Notes under the pieces: model-generated
Seen by the model: only the letters and a program-made list of their open reading frames with translations
The model's database searches: none
Told to the model about the DNA's origin: nothing
Shown here: positions 1-14,278 of the stretch, piece by piece
How the letters are laid out: each line of letters begins with the position of its first letter
Numbering within the stretch: the stretch's first letter is position 1
Translations under genes and position numbers: made by a program
DNA from: Thamnocephalis sphaerospora
Lineage: Eukaryota; Zoopagomycota; Zoopagomycetes; Zoopagales; Sigmoideomycetaceae
Length of the DNA stretch: 24,546 nucleotides
Assembly (NCBI GenBank): GCA_003614735.1
Contig: KZ992640.1
Span: 1 to 24,546 of the forward strand
Direction: 5' to 3'

Positions 1-1079
1 TCGCTGCCATCGCCACCGCCACCGCCATTGCTATGACGCTGGTCATGGTCCGTCTACTTACATACATCCAGTTAAAGTGACCTGGAAACAGCCCCAGACC
101 TACCGACATGCCAAAATGGTGGCCACCTGAAAAGCCTGTAGATGCGGTTGCCTCGGAAAACCAAGCACGATTGTTGGACGGGCGAAGAGGCTCGGGCCGC
201 TGGCCCGCTGGCCGACTTGGAATGGTTTCCTTTAGCCTGATTCACCGGCGCAATATGGTCGATGTGTGAGCGCCATGTCGCCCGATACGCCGCCATCATC
301 ATTGCCTAGCCTGCTTACCGAGGATCCCGAGCTTCTTTGCCACGTCCGTAGACGGGTATCACCTTGTCCTTGCCGCAGCCGGCCTTGCACACGGGGCAGA
401 GCGGATTCAGCCGCTGTGCCTCAAGCCACTGGCGTGGGTCGGCCATGTCAGTTGCTAAGCACGATAGCTTACGTATGTGTCACCATCTGCAGCTTACCTG
501 GTGTAAACAAGGCCAGCTAAACAGTGGATTGGTGCAGCGTTAGCGCTTTATCTTGCGATGTATTTGATCGTTGGCTCGTTTGCTTACCAGAAGAGATGGC
601 CGCAGACGGTGAGCACCGGATCACAGGCCGTGTCAAAGCTAGCACGCATGGTGAGCACACAGGAACCCAATACCACATGCATCGGCCAGAGATCCACACA
701 CACACACACACCATATGTTGCAGCTGTAGTAGTCTGTGGCACTATCTTGCTGCTGCGTTATAGTAGCGTCACAACCAATGGGCTCCTCGGAGACTGCAGA
801 TGAGACACCAACCGCCGTTGACACGCTGGCATCGCCGTCCGCAGCCGCCGCCATCTCGGACGCTTCCAGTGTTGCATCGTCAGACACGGAAGCACCGGCA
901 TTACGGCGCCCCACATGACGGTGCTGCAGACCACTGGTTGTCGCGCTCTCCGCAGCAATCGCTTGTGTTGCATCAACCGCGCTTGTCGATATCTCCGGCG
1001 GCACCGTTGCCGACACTGTATGCGCTGCGACCGCAGACGTGTCCGGTGTGACGCCCTGGCTTTCGCGTGTAGGCACCAT
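1..1079 (-). CDS. RING-finger E3 ubiquitin ligase, RNF5/RNF185 family (C-terminus cut by window edge)
   Basis: Homologues of this family are ER-membrane E3 ligases of quality control. My exons are 1079-712, 638-588, 516-498, 428-319 and 236-66, possibly followed by 30-1. The first about 118 residues are Ala/Ser/Thr-rich low complexity. A full C3HC4 RING follows, with zinc ligands C120, C123, C135, H137, C140, C143, C157 and C160 (core CGHLFCWPCLHQWLE, then CPVCKAG). The family hallmarks [14 protein letters not shown] and RPAGQRPEP come next, which separates it from other RING proteins. The two C-terminal membrane spans expected for the family would lie beyond the left edge. Exon 3 is only 19 nt, and the first intron starts inside a GT microsatellite. 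The last intron (65-31, 35 nt) is uncertain; it would lead into a Gly-rich stretch. The start is the ATG at 1079. The family call is firm. Confidence 0.88.
695..710. repeat. (CA)8 microsatellite at the first splice donor of the RING gene
   Basis: Eight CA units on the plus strand read as GT units on the coding strand. The intron's 5' splice site (GTGTGT, starting at 711) is the first unit of this run. Confidence 0.9.
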
Positions 1080-1290
1080 GACAGGTTGCTCTCGCGCTAG
1101 ACGAAAGCGCTTCTAGGATGACCAACTAGCGGTCACAGTGCTTTCTCTACCGTGGTGACAACAATGACGGAATGGACTGGCTCACGATGGTTCACTTGTA
1201 GCATGCACAGGTAGAATGCGTAGGCTACAGCGTAAGTGCGCGCGTAGCGTGTGCTGGGCGTGGCGTCGGCTGAGCAATGAGCGCGTAGAC

Positions 1291-1346
1291 GGTAGTAGTA
1301 GTAGTAGTAGTGTTGGTGTTGGTGTTGGCGGTGGTGGTGTTGGTGC
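1291..1346. repeat. Low-complexity (AGT)n/(GTTGGT)n/(GGT)n microsatellite
   Basis: The plus strand reads as a run of about six AGT units grading into GTTGGT and GGT units. It lies upstream of the RING gene and could form a purine/pyrimidine-skewed promoter tract. No function can be read from sequence alone. Confidence 0.85.
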
Positions 1347-1496
1347 GACAGGCGTATTACGGAAAGAAAGACGGAGCCATGCAACTTTACCCGTGAGACT
1401 GTTCTAGATGAGCTTCCGCTTGCCAGCGCGTGCGTATCATGCTTTGTATCCTAAGCCTCCCCAAACGGCGTGAAGGTAACAAGAAGAATTGCTTGA

Positions 1497-1502
1497 TTTA
1501 TT
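1497..1502 (-). terminator. AATAAA poly(A) signal of the hydratase gene
   Basis: A canonical AATAAA on the minus strand begins 47 nt downstream of the stop codon at 1549. Confidence 0.6.
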
Positions 1503-1548
1503 AGCAATGCTTGGCAGTGCGTGCGGCAGGTGGCGCACGTGTCAGCGC

Positions 1549-2927
1549 CTAGTTGTGGTTGAACTTGGCCTTGCGCTTCTCCACAAAGGCAAGCATACCC
1601 TCGCGCTGGTCGTGCTGTGGGGATGCAAGCCAAGACATTCTAGTCAGCGACAATGTATTGGCGACATTCTCGGGACGTTGCGTCTGCTTACCGTGCCAAA
1701 GGTGCTGTGGAAGAGACGGCGTTCGAATAGGAGGCCGTTGGCGAGCGACTGCTCGAACGCTGCAGATGCATAAGCATGGACCTGTGAGCAGCTTGCACAG
1801 GGGCACAGACCGCCTGCTACACTCACACTGGTTCATGGCTTCCTTTGCCATCTGCACCATCGGCTGAGACAGGCTGGCAATCTTGGACGCAGTCTTGACC
1901 GCCTCGTCGACCAGCACTTCAGGCGCAAACACCTTGCTGACCAGGCCTGCATAGAGCCAAGGTGCAGGTTAGCAATGCTAATGTACAGGTGTGTGATGCC
2001 AATTGGACACCTACCAGCACGCTCAGCCTCGTGCGCATTCAGGTTGAAGCTGCCGGTAAGCACCATCTCCATGGCCTTGGACTTGCCAACAGCCTTGACA
2101 AGACGCTGGGTGCCACCAGCACCTGTCCATAGCAACAGGTCACGAGATGCGCGTCAGTGGTCTGACATGCTTTGACGCCAAAACAGATGCAAGGGCGTAC
2201 CAGGAATGGTGCCGAGCTTAATCTCAGGCTGGCCAAAGACAGCCTTTTCGCCAGCGTAGATGATGTCGCACATCATGGCCAGCTCACAGCCACCACCAAG
2301 CTACGTACAGGCAGGATGAGCCAACGAATAACAGCAGGCATCGCAGAGCAGGCGCACGTACGGCAAATCCGTTCACCGCGGCAATGACAGGCTTGCGCAC
2401 GGACGTGATAAAGGTCCAGTGGCCCAAAAAGTTGGACTTGTAGTTGTCAATGTAGTTGCTCTCGCGCATCTCCTTGATGTCTGCGCCGGCTGTGGAGACA
2501 TATCGGTCCGTCGTCATCCGTTAGCAGCCCATGGGACGGATGCGCACGTGCTAGAGCTTACCGGCAAAGGCGCGCTCACTGCCCGTCAGCACAATGGCGC
2601 CAATGGCAGCGTCACCGTCCACCTTCTTCAACGCGTCGTTTAGCTCGTGGAACAGGCTGCTGCTCAGAGCGTTCAGTGCCTTGGGACGATTCAGCGTAAC
2701 AAGTGCCACATTGTCACGCGTCTCCACAAGAATGTTCTCGTAGTTGGTGGCGGCGGCGGCGGCAGCACCTGGATGCGCACGCGGAAGCAGCGCGTGACAG
2801 GTTAGCGTGGGCGTCGTGGTCTATCGCACGTCATGGTGTACGCACTACGCGCAATGGCACTGGTGCTAAAGTGAACAAGCGGCCGGGCCGAGGCAGCGCG
2901 GCGAGTAAAGGCGCGAAGAGAGAACAT
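1549..2927 (-). CDS. ECHS1: Enoyl-CoA hydratase, mitochondrial (short-chain, crotonase family)
   Basis: It hydrates 2-trans-enoyl-CoA to L-3-hydroxyacyl-CoA in fatty-acid and branched-chain amino-acid breakdown. Exons are 2927-2846, 2768-2562, 2489-2362, 2300-2201, 2122-2015, 1946-1827, 1759-1692 and 1614-1549, giving 292 aa against about 290 in animal ECHS1. Residues 1-28 are rich in Arg, Ser and Ala without acids, which fits a mitochondrial presequence. The oxyanion-hole segment AGADIKEM and both catalytic glutamates are present: E145 in [13 protein letters not shown] and E165 in [20 protein letters not shown]. The C-terminus ends [12 protein letters not shown]. All seven introns are 61-78 nt GT-AG and the frame holds across each. 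It is the middle gene of a three-gene minus-strand tandem, and 278 bp separate it from TRP1. No damage is visible. Confidence 0.95.
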
Positions 2928-3205
2928 GGTGGCGGTGGATAGTAACAGGCGGTGGGCAACGGTAGACGGGCAAGGCGGACAAGGCGGACAAGGCGGACGG
3001 AGTGGCGTAGTGCCGACGAGCAAGTACAGCGTCATCTGCATCTACTTTTAGTTAAACTGCACAAGCGTAGCGCACAAGTGACGAAAGCAGGCGCTTCACA
3101 CGGTCATTGGCGCTGCCAGATACGGGCAACGGCCAGAATGCGCAAGCTGCCGTGAGCTACGAATGCCAATCGAGTGAAGCGCAGGGCTAATGCAGGACGG
3201 CGGCG
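2928..3205. other. Intergenic spacer between TRP1 and the hydratase gene
   Basis: These 278 bp carry the TRP1 3' flank and the hydratase promoter. The only structure I see is the 9-bp tandem repeat at 2971-2997, about 45-70 bp upstream of the hydratase ATG. There is no further gene. Confidence 0.7.
2971..2997. repeat. Three perfect copies of a 9-bp tandem repeat (CAAGGCGGA)
   Basis: Three head-to-tail CAAGGCGGA units lie in the presumed hydratase promoter. They could be a minisatellite or a cluster of binding sites for a GC-rich-motif zinc finger. Function is not shown. Confidence 0.85.
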
Positions 3206-5497
3206 CTAGGCGCGTGATGCCTTGGCAGCCTTTACAAACGCGCGAATCTTGTCCAGATCCTTGCTGCCCTGTGTCTCTACGCCGCTGGAAACATCCACGG
3301 CCCACGGGTGCAAGCGTTGTACGGCTTCGGCCACATTGCCAGCTGTGAGGCCGCCGGCCAGGATGACCGGAAGCCGCCCGGTACGATCAGCTGGGCCGAT
3401 TACACGCTCTGCCATCGACCAGTCAATAGCGACGCCCTGGCCGCCCTGATGCGCGGCACCGGGTACTAGTGCATCCAGCAGCGAAAGTGCGTGATAGCCT
3501 TCGCGTGCTACTTCACGGCATAGCAATGCAGCTGCCGTTTCCGCCGCCGCCGCACCCACATCCTTTTGCGACGGGACATGGAAGGCGCGGATGACCGGCA
3601 GCGGCAGTAGGCGTGCCAGCTCAGTAGGTTCGTCTCCGTGCAGCTGAATCATATCCAGGCCAACTTCGCGCGCCACACGCGTCACATAAGCGGCCGACTG
3701 ATTCTGGAACACGCCTACCAGCAGCGGTCGTCGTGCCTGGTCGATGCTGTGCGCGTAAAAGTCAAACCAGCCAGCTGGCGCTGCGTCTGCTTTTTCATCG
3801 GCATCGCTGGGACTGGCGGTGGCACGCACAGCATCCACAATGGCTCGTGCAGTCGACAGCGGTACACAGCGCCGTGTCTTTGCGAACACAATACCGATAA
3901 AGTCGGCACCCGCCTCTGCTGCTGCCAGCGCTGCCTCTACCGACTGAACACCGCAAATCTTGACGCGCGGCGTTTGGCGATGCGGATCGGCTGCCAAGAT
4001 GGTCGCTGGTGCTGTGCCACTCAGGCTGCGGATGAATGCACCTGGATCTGCAGCACGCATCAGCGCTTCGCCGACGAGGACTGCGCTGGCACCAGCAGCC
4101 AGATAGGGCTCCACATCAGCGCGCGCGGTGATGCCACTCAATGCCGCAAGGATAACATCGCTAGGCACCAGATCGGCCAGCTGTGTCGTGGTGCTTGGAT
4201 CCACATGGAATGTGTGTAGCGAGCGGTTGTTGACGCCAATCACACGCGAGCCCACCGCAAGCGCCCGGCGCATTTCCTCGGCGCTGTTCACCTCTACCAG
4301 CGGCTCCATGCCTATGGCGCGTGCGCACGCCAGCATTCTTGTCAGCTCAGTGTCGGTGAGAATGGCCACAATCAGCAACACTGTGTCGGCACCGTACAAG
4401 CGCGCCTCGTAGATCTGATAGGTGTCGACGATAAAGTCTTTGCGCAAAATGGCGGGTCGGTTCGGGAAATGGGCAACGGCATCGCGCGCCTGACGCATAT
4501 CCTCTAGACGCCCCTTGAACCAGGTCGGCTCGGTCAGCACTGAAATGGCTGCCGCGCCTGCTTCGGCGTAGCGGCGTGCCTGCAGACCTGCATTGGCCTC
4601 AATGTCGATGTTGCCCTTGCTAGGCGATGCGCGCTTCACTTCGGCCATCACCGCCGGTTGACCAGCCCTGGAGGAGTCCCTCAGGCGCTGATACAGGTTG
4701 AGGGCAGGTTCACACACGCCGCGCTCCACCAACGCGCGCAGGTGATCCTCACCGCGTCCTGGCATGGCTTTGGCTTTGGCGACATCAAGAATGCGCTGTT
4801 GCTGAATTTTGCGCAAAATGCTAGGCGTCTTGCCAGCCTCTCCAGCATTGACGGCAGCAAGGATGGCGTTCTTGGCATCTTCATCTGGCACCACGCCAAA
4901 CTCTGGCTGTTCTGCCCAAGTGCCAGCGTGCATCTTCAAAAAGTTCTCAAGCATCGTCATGCCACCCTCGCTGAGGATACTCTCCGGATGAAACTGCACG
5001 CCTGTCACGCAAAGACGTCGGTGACGCACGCCCTCAATGACACCTGAAGCTGTGCGCGCCGTAACCATCAGCTCAGAAGGCAAGGTCGCCGGGTCACCGG
5101 CCAGCGAGTGGTACCGCGTTGCTTGAACACCCTGCGCCACGCCGCGAAACAGTCCGTGTCCATCATGCTCCAGCGGCGACGTCTTGCCGTGTACAATCTC
5201 GCCGGCAAACGCGACTGTACCGCCAAACACCTCGTATATGCATTGCTGGCCCATGCAGACGCCGAGCACGGGGACACGACCGGCAAAGTGCCGAATCACA
5301 TCTTTGGAGATGCCGGCGTCGGTCGAAGGGTGGCCTGGTCCGGGTGAAATGACAATGTGCGTGGGCTTTAGTTGCGCAACCGCCTCGACGGTCGTCTGGT
5401 CGTTGCGGAACACGCGTACATTGGCGCCCAGCGAGCACAGGTACTGGTAGACGTTCCAGGTGAAGCTGTCGTAGTTGTCGATGAGCACAAGCACCAT
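3206..5497 (-). CDS. TRP1: Trifunctional tryptophan biosynthesis protein (glutamine amidotransferase / IGP synthase / PRA isomerase)
   Basis: One intronless 763-aa reading frame fuses three steps of the pathway. Residues 1 to about 200 are the TrpG amidotransferase that feeds ammonia to anthranilate synthase; the nucleophile is C81 in GVCMGQQ and the triad segment is VQFHPES with H170. About 230-490 is TrpC indole-glycerol-phosphate synthase, with EVKRASPSKG, ILRKDFIVD and VIGVNNRSL. About 515-763 is TrpF phosphoribosylanthranilate isomerase, with VKICGVQ, IQLHGDEP, ILAGGL and VDVSSGVE. This domain order is the usual one in filamentous fungi and basidiomycetes; budding yeast splits it between TRP3 and TRP1. 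I chose the ATG at 5497 (MVLVLIDNYDSF). The frame stays open to 5701, but without an earlier in-frame ATG. I saw no Gcn4-type TGACTC site in the near promoter. Confidence 0.97.
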   Translation of the reverse strand: MVLVLIDNYDSFTWNVYQYLCSLGANVRVFRNDQTTVEAVAQLKPTHIVISPGPGHPSTDAGISKDVIRHFAGRVPVLGVCMGQQCIYEVFGGTVAFAGEIVHGKTSPLEHDGHGLFRGVAQGVQATRYHSLAGDPATLPSELMVTARTASGVIEGVRHRRLCVTGVQFHPESILSEGGMTMLENFLKMHAGTWAEQPEFGVVPDEDAKNAILAAVNAGEAGKTPSILRKIQQQRILDVAKAKAMPGRGEDHLRALVERGVCEPALNLYQRLRDSSRAGQPAVMAEVKRASPSKGNIDIEANAGLQARRYAEAGAAAISVLTEPTWFKGRLEDMRQARDAVAHFPNRPAILRKDFIVDTYQIYEARLYGADTVLLIVAILTDTELTRMLACARAIGMEPLVEVNSAEEMRRALAVGSRVIGVNNRSLHTFHVDPSTTTQLADLVPSDVILAALSGITARADVEPYLAAGASAVLVGEALMRAADPGAFIRSLSGTAPATILAADPHRQTPRVKICGVQSVEAALAAAEAGADFIGIVFAKTRRCVPLSTARAIVDAVRATASPSDADEKADAAPAGWFDFYAHSIDQARRPLLVGVFQNQSAAYVTRVAREVGLDMIQLHGDEPTELARLLPLPVIRAFHVPSQKDVGAAAAETAAALLCREVAREGYHALSLLDALVPGAAHQGGQGVAIDWSMAERVIGPADRTGRLPVILAGGLTAGNVAEAVQRLHPWAVDVSSGVETQGSKDLDKIRAFVKAAKASRA

Positions 5498-6193
5498 GGT
5501 GAATGAATGGACAATCGGTGTACCAAATAGAAATGCAAAAGAAGACAGTGAGGGTATACTTGGGCAGCGCCGATGCTGTGACGATGATCTTGATACAGCC
5601 GAGAGATTGATGGATCTGACAGACCTCCTTGCAATGCTGCCCTCCGTCACAATACATTTCCATGTAACTATCACAGAGGATGACGTGCAGATGGAATCCA
5701 CATGAAAGTCTCAAGAACCAAAGCCAATTCTGCTGCATCTACATAGGGTACATCACCTTGCGCATCATCGGTTGTGAGCAATAATAATTCGCGCTTTCTG
5801 TCTTGATCTGACCTGCCACGTTTGCGCAGTACGCGTAATAATAGGTTGCCACAGTAGTAGCATGAGTATATGTTGCTGGACACAGCCTTCTCATCCTGCT
5901 CTTATGGTACTTTTGAAATTTGCATCAGAACTAATCAGGTGCATTTCATGCAATGGTGCTCTAACTGTGGAGTGCATCGTTGGATCATGTATTGTGATGT
6001 GCAGCCAACACCAAGCGCAGGCGCTACTAACTCGTCCAAAAGATCGTGATTTTGCATGCTAAGATGCGAGTATCGTGGGCTGACCCTTGCCGTCGCTTAC
6101 ATGGGCCCGCGTCAACAAGAAGGCGATGCAAGTCGACAGACTCTAAACCACGCTTAATCCTGCCTGTATACTGTAGAACAAGATCTCCTAAAG

Positions 6194-6363
6194 ACGTGGC
6201 GGTTCAACGCGGCGTCTGTCTGAAGGGGTGGTGCTGGGAAGCCATCCCGTTTGTGCACTTTATCCCTCGATAGCGTGAGGCACGCTATCAAGCAATAAGT
6301 GTACAAACGGGATGGCTTCCCAGCACCACCCCTTCAGACAGACGCCGCGTTGAACCGCCACGT
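6194..6363. repeat. 170-bp near-perfect palindrome (long hairpin)
   Basis: The left arm 6194-6254 is a perfect inverted copy of 6303-6363 (61 bp). After one G/T position, five more pairs extend it to 6260/6297. The middle is imperfect, but 6269-6277 pairs with 6281-6289 around a 3-nt loop, so the whole unit can fold into one hairpin. The arms are clearly more GC-rich than the surrounding DNA. No target-site duplication is apparent at the ends, and neither arm encodes a recognisable product. Possible readings are a fold-back element, a source of small RNAs, or a structural DNA element. Confidence 0.92.
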
Positions 6364-6525
6364 TTGTAAAATCACTTTTGGGCGTAGATTAAATGTGTTT
6401 ATTCTGCGGGTAATGCTGATCTGCGTGATGCTTATATCTACTATGCGACGCAGTGCGAGCGGTATTGTGTATGCACACATTCCGTTGCCTCTGCGTGATA
6501 AAGTAGAATTGATAGCAACCATTAC

Positions 6526-6596
6526 ATTGGCGGTAACAGAACCGCTAGGTGCTGTTGGATGAAAACTCAACAAATTGGCTTATTGGCTGCGATTGG
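6526..6596 (-). promoter_or_regulatory. Cluster of four inverted CCAAT boxes
   Basis: ATTGG occurs at 6526-6530, 6574-6578, 6582-6586 and 6592-6596, the last three within 23 bp. On the minus strand these are CCAAT boxes, the core recognised by the fungal HAP/NF-Y complex. They lie about 1 kb from either neighbouring gene start, so the target gene is unclear, and chance is not excluded. Confidence 0.35.
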
Positions 6597-7563
6597 CGTG
6601 TAACAATGCACATGTCTTTAAAGTACACTCGGTTTAGCAATGCAGGGGTTGAACCTGGCTCCCGATTTAGCCGTTTTTTGCTATAAGTGCTTTAGTTAGG
6701 GGCCGGTATCCGGTTCTGTAACGCAAATTAGTAATGGACGATAGATTCAAGTTGACGCCTGTGTGATATGCAACACCTAGGCTTACAGCTACCAGCGGCA
6801 AGATATACAGAATGTTGTTTACAAGCGCAGTTTAGCAAGTAACAAGCAGTTGTACGAGCGACCTGGACAGGCGAACAGAATTTGGCAAATGTTGTTAGCA
6901 AACTTATCGAAAACTCTTTTTCCTGGCTAGTATACTTCAAGAAGCGCAACGCCTACTTGGGTAGTGAACAAGATTCTGATAGAGTATTCATTTGATATGT
7001 GCGCAAGTGCGGCAGTTTTGGCCGGCAGACAACAATTACTGCTGGCAATCTAGTCCTCTCTCGGCACTGCACAGCCCAACAATATCCATGTACATTATCT
7101 TATTGTTCTAGACTTGTAGACGCAAGCCTAGTAAAGGATGAAATTGGTTGTAGTCTACTGTAAAACATGTAAAGTGGCCAGGCAACACCATCTGCAGTGA
7201 ACCAAGGGAAAGGAGTATTAAAGGCGAAAAGGAGATCAAGTAAGGAGTGTGACAGCAGCTGCGGTAACGTGCCCATTGATTAAGGGGGAACGGCTTTGGC
7301 ATGGGCGACGACTCCTTTAATGACTGCACGTTGTGGCATAAACGGTAGCGACGGCCGAGTGCTAGATGGTGGCGCTTACAAGCCTGCACCTGATTTATCT
7401 TTTGCTCACTATACATCTTGAATTCACAAGACATAGTGGTTTTTACATTTGTCCAATTACTACTTGGTCGCGTTAGCAAATCAACACTATTGGCTTAGGT
7501 GGTTTGCAAGACAGCCTATACGGCAGAGTGGTATCTACCAAACGCGGTATTCCGATCGACGAA

Positions 7564-8464
7564 ATGAACCGCTTGCTGTCAAGCGCTTGGATTATACTGC
7601 TGGCTGCAGGCGCGGAAAAAACGGTGGATGGGCAGCTACTCGGCGCCCTGCCTCTTGGTGACCTTCCGCTGCAAATCGCGTCTGCACCAATACATGCAGC
7701 CCATCAGCAGGCGCCTGTGATGGCTACAGCTGTCTCGCACATTACTGGCGGTGTCCCATCAAACATTCCTGCCGCTGTTAATCATGCTGTCCGTGCATCT
7801 GCAGCAAATGGTTAGCTATCAACAGGACCTACACGCGCGGTACATTCCACTGACGCATCCACATTGCTGCAAAATAATACCAGTTGCAGCCACTACACAG
7901 AATACCTTGGGCAAAACATCGCATTCAGCCATGCCAACCATGCATGCGATAGCGACTGGAGGCACGCCGGTCGGGGCACGCAATATTGGTGCGGTGACGA
8001 CTGCAGTTGTGGGCTCCACACCAACAGCCTCCGTGTCGGCAAAGTGAGTGGCTATGCTGTGTGTGCGTATGCTTTGTGCTAACGTCAATACGTCTGGCCT
8101 TAGGCAACAAAAGGCGCCTGAAACCGTGCAGCCGAAAGAGGTACAGCAGCAGAAAGTGCAGACGCAACAGCCAGAATCGGTGCAAAAGGCACAAACACAG
8201 GCGCAGCAAACACAGTCAGAGCAGCCATCGCCATCGCTGATGCAGCCCCCGATGACTACGGTGGAGATTATTACGCCGGTGACCTCGCTCTTTCTCCCTC
8301 CAACGAACATTCGAACACCTTCCAAAAATCAATCTGATAGTACCACATTTTCCGGCGCGGGTGGTGTGCTGTTGAGTCAGCGCGTATATTTCATTCACGA
8401 TACGTTTGCTCTGCTGTTTCTGCTGCACGCTGCCGCATTGGCCATTTTTGTTCAAATGATGTAA
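7564..8464 (+). CDS. Putative secreted, GPI-anchored surface protein (unknown family)
   Basis: I do not recognise this gene. The model has exons 7564-7810, 7884-8043 and 8104-8464 and gives 255 aa. The N-terminus (MNRLLSSAWIILLAAGA) has the shape of a signal peptide. Residues of about 40-135 are rich in Ala, Thr, Val and Gly. A Gln/Lys-rich block follows at about 137-170 (repeated QQK, QTQ and QAQ), then a Pro/Thr/Ser segment. The C-terminus has small residues (SGAGG), a short spacer and a hydrophobic tail (FALLFLLHAAALAIF), as in GPI-attachment signals. Intron 2 is a clear GTGAGT...TAG with a CTAAC site. Intron 1 uses a GTTAGC donor, weak, but also used by SMC3 at 10628. The frame is open upstream to 7477 just after a possible acceptor, so an extra 5' exon is possible. 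The stop codon overlaps a GTAAGT donor. Alternatives are a tail-anchored protein or a wrong model. Confidence 0.5.
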
Positions 8465-8630
8465 GTATACATAGTGCACCACGGTGGCGTGCGGATATAT
8501 TTTCTGCGCACACGGCTGTCGATTTATGCATAAAATTTGGCGAGATACAAAGCAAGACGCTGTGGCCACGGCTGTGTTTAAACCGCATGCTCCTGCAACG
8601 CAGTGGCGTCAGCAAAGGTATACCTGATCA
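8465..8630. other. Short convergent spacer between the surface-protein gene and SMC3
   Basis: These 166 bp are shared by two 3' ends. No clean AATAAA is present on either strand; an AT-rich ATGCATAAAATTT stretch at about 8527 is the best candidate 3'-end element. Confidence 0.5.
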
Positions 8631-14112
<5,482 letters not shown>

Positions 14113-14278
14113 ATTGCGCGGCACAGTGCGACCCTAGAGAGACGTGCAGTGGGCAAGGACGCGCTCGACGGTCGAGGGCAAAGTAGAAAGAGTGCGTGGG
14201 CGCGAGGAACGCGTGCTCCACGCGACGCGTCTTTCTTTTCACCAGTCCTCGCGACCCACGCTCGTCCTCCGCTTCACC
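14113..14278. promoter_or_regulatory. Divergent promoter shared by SMC3 and the EF-hand gene
   Basis: Only 166 bp separate the SMC3 ATG (minus) from the EF-hand ATG (plus), so both 5' UTRs and both promoters must lie here or overlap. The interval carries several ACGCG cores (GACGCG at 14159 and 14224, AACGCG at 14209), which resemble the MCB element that drives G1/S genes in yeasts. I see no TATA box. Cell-cycle control is an inference. Confidence 0.5.

Larger units (their letters stand above)
1080..1548. other. Intergenic: promoter of the RING gene and 3' flank of the hydratase gene
   Basis: This is a 469-bp spacer between two minus-strand genes. It holds a trinucleotide-type low-complexity run (1291-1346) and a poly(A) signal (1497-1502). 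I see no other coding potential, RNA gene or clear TATA box. Confidence 0.7.
5498..7563. other. Long low-GC region without a recognisable gene
   Basis: These 2.07 kb lie between TRP1 and the plus-strand surface-protein gene, which are divergent. Hand counts of 60-base blocks at 5881, 6361, 6541, 6601 and 6961 give about 37-48% GC, against about 67% for the block at 3961 inside TRP1. Only short, unconserved reading frames occur. The region includes the TRP1 promoter at its left end, a 170-bp palindrome (6194-6363) and a cluster of inverted CCAAT boxes (6526-6596). No tRNA, transposase fragment or terminal repeat pair was found. It could be an extended regulatory region, a decayed element or a centromere-like GC trough; the sequence alone does not decide. 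Confidence 0.6.

Noticed and set aside
5498-5701. 68-codon in-frame N-terminal extension of TRP1
   Set aside because: It contains no ATG. The amidotransferase domain begins directly at the ATG at 5497, and the extension has no recognisable targeting sequence.
6630-6720. Possible minus-strand tRNA, from a T-arm-like CAGG-TTCAACC-CCTG at about 6641-6655
   Set aside because: The seven bases after the arm find no complementary 5' acceptor strand at the right distance, and no anticodon or D arm folds.
7819-8325. Cys-rich minus-strand frame of 168 codons
   Set aside because: It is the shadow of the Gln- and Ala-rich exons of the plus-strand gene; the Cys residues have no regular spacing.
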